Of a stretch of DNA of 64,000 nt, positions 29,476 to 43,491 are shown piece by piece. A program made the position numbers and the translations under genes. Source of the DNA: Paragyromitra xinjiangensis (taxonomy: Eukaryota > Ascomycota > Pezizomycetes > Pezizales > Discinaceae); assembly GCA_038503065.1 (NCBI GenBank), contig JBCAMK010000021.1:558001-622000 (forward strand), read 5' to 3'. The notes under the pieces are model-generated. The model did not search any database. It was not told the origin of the DNA and saw only the letters and a list, made by a program, of their open reading frames with translations. Positions within the stretch are counted from its first letter, which is position 1. Each line of letters starts with the position of its first letter.

Positions 29476-30307
29476 ACAACCAGTGCGTCCCTGAAGGCAC
29501 AACATTTCCCTGGGTCTCCCGAGGCTCCCAGAGCTCTGGGAGGAGATAATTGTTTTTGCTGATGATATGTAATACTTTCTTCTGTAGGTAGACTAAAATT
29601 GCTTGTCACTCCTGATTGGGTAATTTCTTCTGGATTACGTTTAGTGTAGGTAGCACCAAAGCAAATCTATCTGCCAAATGATTTCTATCATGGTTAACTG
29701 GTTAACCAAGTTGCCCACTCTTTCAGCAGCCTATTTCCTCAGTATTTCTTAGCATGACTCGGGGTATATCTGAGCGCTGGTTTCACTCCCACCAAAAAAG
29801 CCATCTTCTCACTCAATCCCCCCCCTGGAAAAAGAACTCTTGAAGGAAAAAAAACCCAGGTGTGATAGAGCTAATTGAGGCGAATAGTTTCTGGTTTTTT
29901 TTGTCTTAATCTATAATTTGCCGAATTTCCTGTTGGATTCGGGTTTCGTGGTACCCCGGTACAGGTTTTAGTGTTGGTCCACTATACCCGATTTTCAGGT
30001 TCTTACCCTGACCCTCGTGCACCAACAGTAACAACCCCCGTTCTTGTACCGTTTCCTTACTCTGCAAAGTTAATACGCACTTCAGTGTCAACATCTACAG
30101 CCGATACCAATCCCGAAGATTTGTCTTACCGCCACACTGGCTTCTGTACGGCTTTCTGTCCCAGGCTCGGTTCCTTCTTCAGCTTCCCGGCTACAGGTAC
30201 CGAAGTATCCTACTGCTACTCCCCAATTAGACACTGTATCTCCCAGATCGGTTGGTGCCGATCTGTGGGCCAGGTTTAAAGCTCAAAAAAGCATTCTTCT
30301 TGCTTCG
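29476..30307. other. Junction from transposon island to host genes; possible GH3 upstream exon
   Basis: No complete gene is seen. A perfect 18-bp palindrome (CTCCCAGAGCTCTGGGAG) lies at 29525-29542. From 30073 the reading frame of the GH3 gene is open without an ATG, so a 5' exon may lie in this region. Confidence 0.5.
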
Positions 30308-33300
30308 ATGGTAGTTATTGCAGGGTTAGTTGGGTTGTGTGTTGGCCTAGTATTAGGATTACCGCAAGGAAACAATGAAAAGAGTAGTCATGAAACTAAA
30401 TCACTAGCTAATACGATTAGCCCACCTTGGTATCCTAGTCGTATGTTTTCCCTGCCTATCCACACCCGCTACTACCATTTTTAATCTTTCGATTTGGCAT
30501 CTACAGCGAAGGGGGGGACGTTATCATCATGGTCAGAAAGCTTTCGCAAAGCCTCAGAGTTAGTTACTCTTATGACCCTAGCCGAGAAGGTCAATGTTAC
30601 GACAGGTATAGGATGGTCTATGGGACCCTGTGTCGGCAATACCGGTAGCACCACTGTCGGCTTCCCTTCCTTATGCCTTCAAGATGGGCCACTTGGGGTT
30701 AGATTCGCCGACAGTATCACAGTATTTCCTGCTGCTATCACAACCGCCTCGACTTGGTCCAAGCATTTAATATACCAACGAGCTAAGGCTCTAGGAACAG
30801 AAGCGAGAGGCAAAGGCATCAATGTAATTTTAGGCCCATGCATCGGTCCTATCGGCAAACATCCAGCTGGTGGAAGAAATTGGGAATCTTTCGGGAGTGA
30901 TCCCTACTTGCAAGGAGTTGCAGGAGGACTCAGTGTGAGAGGCATACAGGATCAAGGCGTAATCGCCACAGCGAAACACTTCATTGGAAACGAACAGGAA
31001 AGGTAGAGTCGGATGTAAATCCTATTTATTAGCTGCATTTCCGCCACCAGGATTCGAAAACTTACGACAGACCAAAAGATTTCGTCAAGTTTCTGAAGCC
31101 CAGTCTCAAGGCTGGGAACAAGTTAGAGAAGCCCTCAGCTCAAATGTCGGCGAGAGAGCATTACGGGAAGTTTATGTTTGGCCATTTATGGATGCTATCA
31201 GCGAGGGACTGGGCAGTGTGATGTGTTCCTATAATCAGGTTAGTGACATAAAACTCTCCCACCGAAAACTGCTAACAGATATAAATCGTTCCACGCAGTT
31301 GAACAATTCCTACGCTTGCCAGAACAGTTACTTATTGAATGGTATTCTAAAGGACGAGATGGGTTTTCAGGGGTTCGTGATAAGTGATTGTGAGTTAACT
31401 AGATTTGCGGATCTCTCTTTCCAATTTACTGATACTCTTTCCCAGGGTTGGCACAAAGAAGTGGAGTTGCAAGCGTCCTGGCTGGGATGTAGGCGCAATC
31501 TTGCTTATCGCGATTACTCCAAAAATACCCACTAATCCCGGGATAGGGATATGACCATGCCTGGAAATGGACTGCAATGGTCTAGTGGACAGTCACTACT
31601 TGGTTCCCAGCTTACCATGGCCGTCTTGAACGGAAGTGTGCCTATTGAAAGGTTAGATGACATGGTCTTGAGAATTGTCGCTGCGTAAGTACGCCTCGAT
31701 AAATAAATGAGTTCTACAATATATTTTAACTACCGAAACATTATAGTTGGTACCAACTTGGCCAAAACAATGCGAGTTTCCCTACACCAAACTTTTCGAG
31801 TTGGTTCCGGGCGCCAGTAGGGCCAACATATTGGGGTTCTTTCCAAGCAGCCGGGGAGGCGATAAGCTTGCAAAATCACTATGAAGACGTTAGAAACGAT
31901 CACCACATCATCGCGAGAGAAATTGCAACAGAAAGCATCATTCTTTTAAAGAATGTTGACGAAACCCTACCCTTTAAATCAGGTAAACAGGCAAAGAAAA
32001 CAATGATGATATTTGGAAGCGATGCAGGACCAAGTTCATCGGGGCCCAATGGTTGTATCGACCGAGCATGTAACAATGGAACTTTAGGACAGGGGTGGGG
32101 CTCGGGAAGTGTTGAGTACACATACTTAATAACCCCACTTGAAGCCATTCAGTCCAGAGCCTTAGCCGATAGAACTATGATAGAGTATGTTTTAGACGAC
32201 TATGCATACAACAGAATCAACTCTACTGCAGCCAAAACGCCGAACGCTACTTGTCTTGTTTTTGTAAGTAGCGATTCGGGGGAAGGGTATGTATCGTCGG
32301 AAGGTGTGCTTGGGGACAGGAATGATCTAAAACTTTGGCATGGCGGTGACAATCTCATCCTATCGGTTGCGGAACGATGTCAGGATACAGTCGTTGTTAT
32401 GCATTCTGTAGGCCCTGTTGACATGGAGGTGAGATACTTTACCCACCCCCTCTTAGTAATCTTAGCCTACAGCTAACCTTTCCGTGTTGGTAGGCTTGGA
32501 TCGAGCATGAAAATGTCAAGGCTGTTTTATTGGCCCACCTCCCAGGCCAAGAAAGCGGAAATTCTCTGGTAGATGTACTTTATGGTGTTGTCAACCCCAG
32601 CGGTAGACTTCCTTACACTATTGGAAAATCTATTACAGATTATGGCCCGACCGCTGGAATCCTAGAGCAACCAAACGGTCCTATACCACAGCAGGATTTT
32701 ACGGAAGGACTTTATATCGATTATCGATATTTCGACAAAAATGAAATATCCCCAAGGTTCGACTTTGGTTTCGGATTATCATACACAACCTTCAAATTCT
32801 CAAACATGATTATCACTATGCCCCTGTCACCAACAGAATTTCCCCCTCCAAGACCACATGGGGTTTTTCCACCAGTAGTGAATTCCACAATACCCACCCC
32901 GAAAGAAATGGGATATCCAGACGATATACTACCAATTAAAGGTTTCATTTACCCGTACCTTACCGATCCCTCTTCTGTTAGCACCGCTCCACCATATCCA
33001 TACCCCTCGGGATACACCAATGATCCTCATCCTCCTTCACCAGCTGGCGGCGGACAAGGTGGAAACCCAGCTCTATACGACACGATCTTCCACGTTTCAA
33101 TAATGGTTACAAATACAGGCTCGGCTCCTGGCAAGGCCGTAGCTCAACTTTACCTTGGCTTCCCAGAAGTCCCCGGTGTAGATTTCCCTAACAGAGTTCT
33201 GCGAGGTTTTGAAAAGGTGGGCACGGGACCGGGAGAAAGTTTAGAGGTTGGGTTCGACTTGACCAGGAGAGATCTGAGCTACTGGGACGAAAATGCGGCA

Positions 33301-33417
33301 AACTGGAGAATTCCACTCAACAAAAATAGTAGCCTTGGAAGTTATACCATATTTGTGGGCGAGAGCTCAAGGGGTGAGGGAGTTATCGGGAAAACCGATG
33401 TGGTGATTCTTGCATAG
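30308..33417 (+). CDS. GH3 family beta-glucosidase with N-terminal membrane anchor
   Basis: It hydrolyses terminal beta-D-glucose from cello-oligosaccharides or glucosides. I read eight exons: 30308-30440, 30507-31002, 31079-31238, 31299-31389, 31446-31488, 31547-31684, 31747-32428 and 32494-33417. All introns are GT-AG, and the 888-residue product has no stop. A hydrophobic segment (VVIAGLVGLCVGLVLGL) at the start predicts a type II anchor or uncleaved signal. GH3 landmarks are QDGPLGVRFAD, KHFIGNEQER, CSYNQLNNSYACQNS and GFVISDW, whose Asp is the nucleophile and is completed across intron 4. A C-terminal fibronectin III-like domain includes VTNTGSAPGKAVAQLYLG. The start is uncertain: the frame is open upstream to 30073 but has no Met, so a cytosolic N-terminal exon may be missing. 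Confidence 0.87.
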
Positions 33418-34247
33418 GATACGTACATCCCTAGCACTAGGAAATTCGGGAGCCGTCGTTCTTGATTAATGAATTGACTGGGATAGTACGCCCCCAAGAT
33501 GTGACCTCAAGGGTTCCACAGTAGCGTGGGGAACAATGAATGATATTTAGGTATCGGAGGCTAGCAAGAGGCTTCACAAAATGAGAAATAGTTGTGTCCC
33601 TCGTTAGCAGAGCCATTTCATGAAGCCCCTATATTGTGACTGTATGTCTGCAGCCTGTATACCTTGTGCCAAGTGACCATACATATCATTCCAACCTCCC
33701 CGTTCTTCGGGCGGTTAACTTTTCAGACTCTCCAAATGAGGTTATACTCAACTAAGATTTGTAAAACTTCCTACCCTCAAGACAACTATCTAAACTTGCT
33801 AAGTTGATAATGAATTCATTAAATACATAAACTTGCCAAGTAGGTATAGCAGCAGTCAAACCGGACAATCACTACAGTGTCTTTATACTATGGGTTCTCA
33901 GCCTATTATAACTTTAAAGCGTAATTCTCACACTGTGCTGCTCGAGTAAGTGGCGCTAAATATATTTGATATCAAAATAGAATCAATTTAGAATCAATGC
34001 TAATACAGTAGTTAACGAGCAACCTCCCCACCCGCACAACCAATACTCACGCCCGGTACTTATTTCAACGAAACTAAACCCTAACGGTCATAGATAGAAT
34101 ATTCACAGCAGCACCCACGCGCTCTCCTTGCCCCCGAAGGCAAGAACAAGAAAACAGGGGAGTGTGGCTTAACACACTGCGAGAATGCACATGCAACACA
34201 ACCTGTTTTCTGGTTCCTTCCCGGGATGGTACTCGTGCCGCCGAAAT

Positions 34248-34322
34248 GTCTTCGTGTCACGTGCAGGATAACTGTCAATTATTGGGTTTAACCGCACGTT
34301 ATCCGTCACGTGACACGAAGAC
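34248..34322. repeat. Perfect inverted repeat with CACGTG in both arms
   Basis: The arms GTCTTCGTGTCACGTG (34248-34263) and CACGTGACACGAAGAC (34307-34322) are exact complements. Inside them GGATAAC and GTTATCC pair again. The arms include the E-box core CACGTG. Confidence 0.9.
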
Positions 34323-34337
34323 TTTTTATTGGCACAA

Positions 34338-34451
34338 GTACTCATGTTGCCAGAATTGATGTCGGTCACGGGATGACTAATGGGCGGGGGATTCGGTTTT
34401 GATCGGTCAAAACCGTCACGTGACTGACATTAATTCTGGCAACATGAGTAC
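34338..34451. repeat. Second long inverted repeat, with a nested palindrome
   Basis: The arms beginning gtactcatgttgccagaatt at 34338 and ending attctggcaacatgagtac at 34451 are inverted, with a one-base difference (ATTG/TAAT) further in. The centre holds a second perfect palindrome, CGGTTTTGA with TCAAAACCG (34394-34415), next to GTCACGTGAC. It begins 15 bp after the first palindrome and may be one composite MITE. Confidence 0.88.
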
Positions 34452-35926
34452 ATCAGAAGACTCTCACTTTAAGGGTACGGTCGGGACCGGAACATCATAT
34501 TCTTATAGGCTATTTATCCTTAAAGCGAAATCCGAGTGATCATCAACGAGAAACCCCGACCTCTTCGCTTCCACCATGACCATCTTCCGCACCAGTCAGT
34601 TCCCTGAGGATTTTGTCTAAAGTGTTCTAAAAAACGAACTGATCTTTCGTTTTCCTAGTTTACCAAATTATTGTACATTGCGAGATCACCTATTATTATG
34701 ATTGATTGACTATGTGACGAATAGTGAAGCAAAATGTAACAACCCGAACAAAGCACAACCCTGATATTTACCCCATCCTATAACTCCCCACCCTTCGTTC
34801 CTTATACGGATCCCAACAAATTCTTTAAAATATTTTTTTATCAGTGATATTTTTATCTTGTCATACAAAAATTAACAGTGCCAGGAAGTCATATTCTTAT
34901 CGAGAGTCTTCTGTAGTAACCAAATACCAACTAGAACGCTAACCCTGCTAGTTAATGATAGATAGTCCATAGGAACCGAAATTTATTAGTATAATTGCTT
35001 GTAATACACTCCAGCCAGAACCACTAGATATTTCGACCCTGACACGATTGGTTGATATTTCCAATTCAAAAATAATTTCCCTTTCGTGTTGTTTCATAGA
35101 GTGGTGCCGGATGCTGTCATGCACTATCAAGATATTCAAATTTCGACCCACCAACCAAGGCGGTAGGTACACAATTCCTAATCTGTGCTACATTCTCTCA
35201 CAACTTACTGAGCTATAGTAGATGTTCTTATGCTGATTAATAATATGATATAAAATCGGTATAATCGGGCTATGTGCCGTGGTTGGAGACCATTACAGCA
35301 TCAAAAGTTGGCTGTTTTGCAACGTAAAACGCTAGTTACGAAACATGGTGTGATTTGTGCAAAACCTAATATTAGTATTTGTTGATCTAGTTGATTTTTG
35401 CAACAAGACAATCCAACGGCAAATGGATCTAAAGCCGACCAAAACACGGTCAAGATAGCAATGTTACAATTAGGGGAAAACGGAAGGGTAACGCCAACCA
35501 AAATGATTTTCGAACTAGAAAAGGGACAAAAACTCCGAAAATCCGGCCCCACAGAAAAACGACAGAATACTAAATGAAAAAGGAGTATAAATATATAACA
35601 TGATCCCCAAAATCACCAAGAACCAACTCTCCCTCCATCTCGATTTTCCTTCAAGTCTTGTGCTCCGACAAAAGATTGAGGTAGGTTTTCTCGGAACTTT
35701 GGATCTAGCTAGAATGTTCTCTTTTCACCAGGTAATATGAGACCGAATTTTTTCCAGTTACGCCACTTTCCCCACGTTACACTAATACACGTCAACTATC
35801 AAATATGCGAGTTTCCCGAGAAATCAAAATGAAACAAAAATGCAAGGCCCAAATAAGAACAAACACGAAAACCAAACCTATACCGAACCCTAACCCCAAA
35901 CCCATTATTAAAAAAAACATTAGTAA

Positions 35927-38406
35927 TCAATGCACAGACGCGGCCTGTGAAATCCGAGCTTTGAGTAATTCTAGATCGCGATGCATGCTGAGGACAGTGT
36001 CAAGCTTCTCTCTCTTCTTAAAAGAATCGGTAATCGCCTGAACTTCCCGGTATAACCGTTCGTATCGAGCGTGATCCTCTTTAAACTTACGCGCCAATTG
36101 TAGTGTGGACGCATCCGGCGAATTCGTGTTTCGACGCTTATTATTCGATGGACCGGTGCCACTTGCTAGTATTGAAGATGTCGGGGGTCTACTTGCGCTC
36201 ACCCGTGAGTGGGATATGCGATCGTCACGTTCGGCGGGTGTTACCGCCTTTCTCTTCAAGGGTGGAGACGTTATTGGCAGGTAGCGTGGTTTGGAAACCC
36301 TTGATGCTGCAAGAGTTATTGAATCCAATGGTGATTGGCCTGGTGTGGAAGTTCCGGCAATTGAAGTCAGAAATGAGGGTGACGATGCTGCTGAAGTGTT
36401 ATCCATATCAGATGCATTGATAGGTGGAGAGGAGCCAAGCGGAGAAGGTTTTGGGGGCGAGTTGCTTGAGCTCCGTCGAGCGAAGTTGTCCCGTGAGGGA
36501 AGCGACTTAGGATTATGTGGAGGAGGAGCACTGGTGTTACCACTCCTCTTCGCCACTACCGAAGACGATGAATTATTTGACTTTGGAGCCTCTCGACGTT
36601 GCTTTTTCACAGGGGATTTTATTGTGTTGGATGTGGAAGATTTCCCAGGTTTCAGCCGTGAACTATCTTTCTCGCGATCAGAGTTGACAGATGAAGTCGT
36701 CGATGAAGCCTTTGCCATCATTGTTGTTGTCTGGCGCAAGGGAGGTGGAGTGACTTTCTTCTCCGGTATCTTCGAAGGTGAAAGCTTAACATCTTCCATT
36801 TCAATATCCTCATCTGAGTCCTCCACTCTTTCCGCGGACTTTACTTTGGGATTGATAGTGGGTTCCTTGGCTGGGTTCGCCTTAGTCATTTTCGCAGCCG
36901 CCGATTTAGGCGGTCTCCCTATCGGGCCTTTTGGCTTCCCTATGTTGGTTTTGGGTGCCGTAGATTTTTTCCCTTTCTTTCCTATAATCCGTGAAATCGC
37001 ATCCTTTTGCGTAGGCTTTCCAGCCTTTGCAGCTGGTTGCGAAGATGATCGGGCCATTGGTTCTCCACCAGCCCTCTTACCAGCTTGTAGAGGTGCTTTA
37101 AAAGGTTCTGTGCTCTCTGTCGTAACTGTTATGCTGGGAGGAGCCGGTTTTGGCGGCAGCTTGGCAGGCTGAGGCGGAATAGGATTTGGATCCACCTTAC
37201 CTCTGTCCTCGGGAGCTAAAATCATCTGCCATTCTGACGCCTCTCTTGATAACCGTAACCGATTGAAAGCTTCCCGCGTATTTGCAATAGCTTGATCCCG
37301 GTCTATTTGGGATGGGTAAGGAAAATCCCAAAGATCGAGGTCTTTATAAACGTCATCTACCAGTTGCCATTGTTTTCCAACCCTAATTCCCACGTCTCGC
37401 AGTATTCGAAGGCAAATATCTTCTGAAACTCTCGTCTTGGATGCTAGTATTTGCTCAGAATCTGGGCCCATTGCTAAGAGATGAATTAGTGGGATTCGGA
37501 GTGCGTCCAGTTTTGCGACTATATTTGCTGAATTGTCCGCTGGGGAGCGTTGACCTCGCATGAGAGGAGTCGTAGGGAGAGAGCGTTGCTGACCCAACGT
37601 ATTTCGTTGTGGCTTAGCTCTGTCAACTTGTGAAGCTTTTTTCAGGTAGGCGGTACGTCTGCCCGACTTTGCCGACGAGAAAGAAGAGCTATCCACAACC
37701 GCAGTTCTTCAAAAACGCTGTGAGCAAAAGGCGATATAACGATCGGCTCAACTTGAGGATAAAATGACAAAATACACGTGCACCCAACTTGAAATAAAGA
37801 AAACTTACGTAGAGGCTTCCTTTTCCTGGTTGATTCGCCGGAACGTGTCTTGTAGGGCTATGAGACTCTCATCTTTCGTATCCTCTTCGAGTTCTCGGAC
37901 GTCTAGTTTATGTGTAAACGTTGCTGCGAATGCTAGTTCACTTTTCGTGGAGTTCGGTGATGCTCGATATAGTTCATGCCGATTTGGTTCTACTGAAGGA
38001 AATATTTCCATCGTCTGATCGCCATAGATAAATCTCTAGGAACGAATATAACGAAGCAAAGCACGCAGGAAGCCGTTAGCCAAAACTGAACTCATCACAG
38101 AAGCTGATCATCCGCTCTAGCCTTTTCCTCCCTCTGCATCTCTCTGCACATTCTGACGTAACATAATAAACAGCAAACAAGCAGCAAGACTAAACATGAG
38201 GCCCAGCGGTGGAGATTCCGTACCATAGACTTCCCGAAGGATATCTTCAGGTCGGCTCCATGCTTGAGCACATCCTCCAAGATGCTATTGTCGCTAAAGG
38301 TAATTCTCATAGCCTGCTGACCATGAATAGGATTGGTCTTGGGGCCAGCAGTGCTGTGGGCGGTACCCAGGGCAACGCCGTCTGCTGGAATTGTGACGCC
38401 AGGCAT
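35927..38406 (-). CDS. ell: RNA polymerase II elongation factor ELL
   Basis: ELL suppresses pausing by RNA polymerase II and forms part of the fungal Ell/Eaf complex in the nucleus. Three exons were read on the minus strand: 38406-38224, 38035-37809 and 37706-35927, joined in frame to 729 residues. Exons 1-2 give the ELL N-terminal fold (QAMRITFSDNSILEDVLKHG, then RFIYGDQTMEIFPSVEPNRHELYR). Exon 3 contains LRDVGIRVGKQWQLVDDVYKDLDLWDFPYPSQIDR (quoted here only as a landmark near residues 215-250 and cut to QLVDDVYKDLDLWDF as the key part), then a long Ser/Pro/Lys-rich linker. A C-terminal helix region (KFKEDHARYERLYREVQAI) resembles the occludin/ELL domain. The third intron boundary (acceptor AAG) is the least certain. 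Confidence 0.78.
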
Positions 38407-38879
38407 CTTGCTTTTCTAGTCGACGTGAGTGGATGTGATAACTCGCCAGCTCTCAGAAGAGGAGTTGAAATATTGATGGAAAAGAGTGAGGGAGTTGATG
38501 GGAATATCGTAGCAGGCAACGAGAAGATAGCCCGTTCTCCTCCACAAGAACCCGCCTTCAAAACGGGGTTAGCCACTAGTTAGCCAGAGTAGGATGTAAG
38601 TCAGCTAGCGAACTGCGTAAATTGCAAGAAATGGGTGATCGATGGTCGAAGCGAGCGAGAGCCTTAGCGAAGCAGGAGGAGAGCAGCAAGGTCGCGGCGT
38701 TGAAAGAGAGAGGGGAAGAGGGAAGGGGATTAAGAAGATAGCCGAGAATCGTTGAACAGTGTGCCTGAAAAGGGAATGACAGGATAGGTGATGGTGGTGG
38801 TGGGGGTATATGGGCTAGTACAGAGAGGCAAATGGAAATAATATGGTGTATGAGAAGTGCGAGCGTTACGCAAAGCAGA

Positions 38880-39030
38880 AGAATGGGAGGGGAGGGGGAA
38901 GGAAGAGAGGGAAAGGAGCGAGGGAGAGAAAGATAGTGTGGGGGAGGCGGACTCAGGGACGGAGAGGGAGCGAGGGAGCGAGGTGCGGAGCGGAGCGGAG
39001 AGACAGAGAGGGTGGGCGGAGAAGGAGGGA
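38880..39030. repeat. Purine-rich low-complexity tract
   Basis: About 150 bp of the plus strand is nearly all A and G, with repeats of gagggag and gcggagcgga. Such a tract on one strand can form triplex DNA or act as a GAGA-type promoter element of ELL, whose first exon lies 470 bp away. Confidence 0.75.
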
Positions 39031-40778
39031 CAGGAACAGAGTAGAGTGGACAAATTACATGTACACCAAGCCGCGGGCGAATAGGTTGGAGGGCTGGCTA
39101 AGAGTGCCGTGGCCGTAGAGAATGGGCCTAAACAGGAAAAGCGCGGGTGAGTGTCCCTACATGTAGTCCAGGATCAAAGCCCCGTCAGGTCAGCCAAACA
39201 AAGCCTGCGCACTGCTGGCTGCCTGCTTGCGTGGTCGCAGATGATGAATGATATTCGATCCCTTCCCGCACTCACTCCTCATCCCTTCCCTGCTACCCCT
39301 CCCCAGTCCTCACTTCATCTCATAGAATTTTTAGCTTTGTTTTACGGTTGTTGTGTGACCGAAGACATACATACAGTACCCGTAGTAAGGCACCAGAAAA
39401 GTTTAGGAACCCCTCCGAAAACCGGGGGCGAGCAGCGGGAAATCACCTTGCATTCCACAACAGGCTAAGAGAAACCTTTATACCTCCTTTGGCGCTAGCA
39501 TAAGGCCCAGTAGCTGCTAGCAACACAGGCTCTTTCCGATGATTAAGCCAACTAGATACATGTAGATATATGGTGCCCGAATTCAAGGAGGGTGAGAATG
39601 TCAACACACCCTCAGGGAAAATGCATGTACTTAGGCCGTACCACTTGCATGGCTACATATTTTGGTGCTACCAAGAAATCGAGTAATATTTTATGGGAAG
39701 GTTTGAGATGATAGCATTCTTTCATTCAACAACCCACTGGTACAGGGTCTCCAAGTGCATGTGTTTATGTAAATTAATTGATGCAATTCTACTATTTCAC
39801 TTGGTGCTATTAATAGCATTATACCGTAGTGCGGGAATCGATAAACATGTGCCTATATGTGACCTATAATGCAACCAGGGCCTGAGCATTTTTGAAGGTT
39901 AGGCATGATATTACCATCATATTGGAGTTAAGATGGTTCAGATTGTATTCTGGTTAGGCATAAGGTGGTCTCACAAAGCGGAAACCCCGTTGCACCCTGA
40001 ACTAGGTGGATTTAGACTTCGAAATGTTGCTTTTTCTTTTTTTTTGTGGGTGCTCCCACCACATCACCACCCATAACCCAACTTTTCTAAATACAATTAT
40101 GCCATGAAAATATCTTCAATTTTGAAAAGCTCCCTATAGACATTGTGTTTATCATATAGTGAATCACTGTATAGGATCTTTTTCTTAAAGACTCGCCCTA
40201 TTTAGCTATAATTGATCATTCTAAAAGAGGTACACATTTATCGGTCCCGCCACCATACATGCAGTGACCTAATTTATAGAATAGCCATGAAGCCATTTTG
40301 TGTGTACCGTGGCCCTAAGTGTTTTCCCCGAGGGTGTGTTGGCATCCTCACCTCCTTAAATTCGGGCACCATAGCTTTGTCGTTTGTATTTTTTTTGTGG
40401 GCTATACGCTCTGGTTGTGCCTCACAACTTCACCAGAGTAGCAGTGTAGAAAGTCAACACCTTCGCAGCTCCAGACGTCCTGCTGATTATCGGCTCAGGT
40501 TGACAGCTTTTAATGCACTCTAATTCTACAGGTGGGGTGGAAGGTTATGGCTGGCTCAATACTATAGGGCAGCTAAAAGGGTAAAATTATATGTGATCCC
40601 GACTAACGAACTACATACAAGGACACTTATCCGGCCGAAATACAATTACCATTTACGTTGTGTTATCGGGGTCGAATATTTACAAAAAAGATAATTGCCC
40701 AACAGAATGAGTTCCAGCCTGAAAGATGTAACACGAGCTATCTTAGGATTTGTGCTGCGATAACCCCTAGCGACGCTC

Positions 40779-40819
40779 TGCGAAGAGTAAACTAAAACTA
40801 CATTAGTTTACTCTTCGCA
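40779..40819. repeat. Perfect 17-bp inverted repeat
   Basis: The arms TGCGAAGAGTAAACTAA (40779-40795) and TTAGTTTACTCTTCGCA (40803-40819) are exact complements around a 7-bp loop. It lies just downstream of the gcn5 stop codon, so it could form a hairpin in the 3' UTR or be a small transposon remnant. Confidence 0.85.
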
Positions 40820-40943
40820 TGTACCTAACGCTGTACCTTTCGCCAAGATCCCTCAGCCACAACAACCATTTCCGAAAAAAATAAAGCCAGCTTCTGTCTC
40901 CAGACATAACTCATTCCACAAGGTGCTTCGGTCTAGTCAGCAA

Positions 40944-42485
<1,542 letters not shown>

Positions 42486-43491
42486 GCCTAGTAATGTTAA
42501 TCCCGTTATTGAATAGCTGATCAAGACTGCCTTCCGTGATTTGACATACTTTCGTGCTTCGCATTCGGCATCTTGTCGTGATTTTTGAGTAGATCTAGTG
42601 GTAGAAACTCTAGGGAACACTAAAATAGAGGCTGTATCGATGTTTGGTTTGGTGTCTGGATGAGCACATCAAGCGATCGTGAAGCTTTGTTGCTTGGTGT
42701 GCCCAGATATACCTAAATTTAAGTAATACATAGAACAGAAAGCTGTCTTCAATCCTCTGCCTTAACAAGCTCTTCCCACTAAAACACTCCTCGACAAACC
42801 AATTTCAGAACCTTTTTACCTAAACCCCCTCTAAAAAAATGGATACCTCGTGGGATTCGATGATACCTTTTCAACCATTAGTATCGAAGGACAATCAACT
42901 CGCTGTTGCCTTATTACTCGTTTTGTCAGGTTCGCTGCCAAAGTTCATCCGCTAACGAACTCTACGGAGATTGCTAACCTACGCATAGGGTTTTCCTTAA
43001 CCGGTCTTTTTTCTATCAGTACTTGACTAATTCCATCCTTACTTCACCACTCTCTGCGATTGCAGTTGTTACTGGACGATAACTGACGTGGCCCAAACTA
43101 TCAAGATAAATCAATAACAGCAGCTCCATTGCTAGCTATTCTAGCTTCTCTATCGCTTGGGTATGATTCTAATTTTCGGGATAGCCCATTTCACATTGAC
43201 TTACTGATAGCTGCGTTTCCAACGGCAGGTTTGGATCGGTGTTTTTGATATGCGCTGTGGGGGTTTATGTATAGGTGTCCGATAAACATGAGGAGTAGTT
43301 TGTAAGGAGAGTATGGGAATAATTCGGGAACTAAAATCTCTTTCCTTTTTTCGACCCAGATTAGGGGGTTATCATAAGATGTTGAGTTGGAACTGTGTTT
43401 CTACTATGAAAAATCAAGAGCATTGTAACATTGCCTACGACCATCTCCTCATCGCCGTCACCTCATTGATAGATACCAACACACCTCTACC
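42486..43491. promoter_or_regulatory. Shared divergent promoter region of gcn5 and rad1
   Basis: This 1-kb gap lies between divergently transcribed gcn5 and rad1. The gcn5 frame stays open to 42620 upstream of the chosen Met. No further gene is seen. Confidence 0.5.

Larger units (their letters stand above)
33418..35926. other. Intergenic region with palindromes, no gene seen
   Basis: The GH3 and ELL genes converge on this 2.5-kb stretch. It is AT-rich with no supported ORF. The notable content is the inverted-repeat block at 34243-34451, listed separately. Confidence 0.6.
38407..40943. other. Intergenic region between ELL and gcn5
   Basis: No supported gene is present. It holds the ELL promoter side, a purine-rich tract at about 38880-39050, several ACATGTA-type motifs and a perfect palindrome at 40779-40819. 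The last ~2 kb look like ordinary AT-rich spacer. Confidence 0.55.

Noticed and set aside
30308..33417. GH3 gene as a pseudogene because of several in-frame stops
   Set aside because: Each stop lies in a short GT-AG intron, and splicing restores conserved motifs with exact phase, including the catalytic SDW.
36291..37172. 293-codon plus-strand frame opposite ELL
   Set aside because: It is antisense to the Ser/Pro/Lys-rich linker of ELL and has no recognisable domain; it is a shadow of low-complexity coding sequence.
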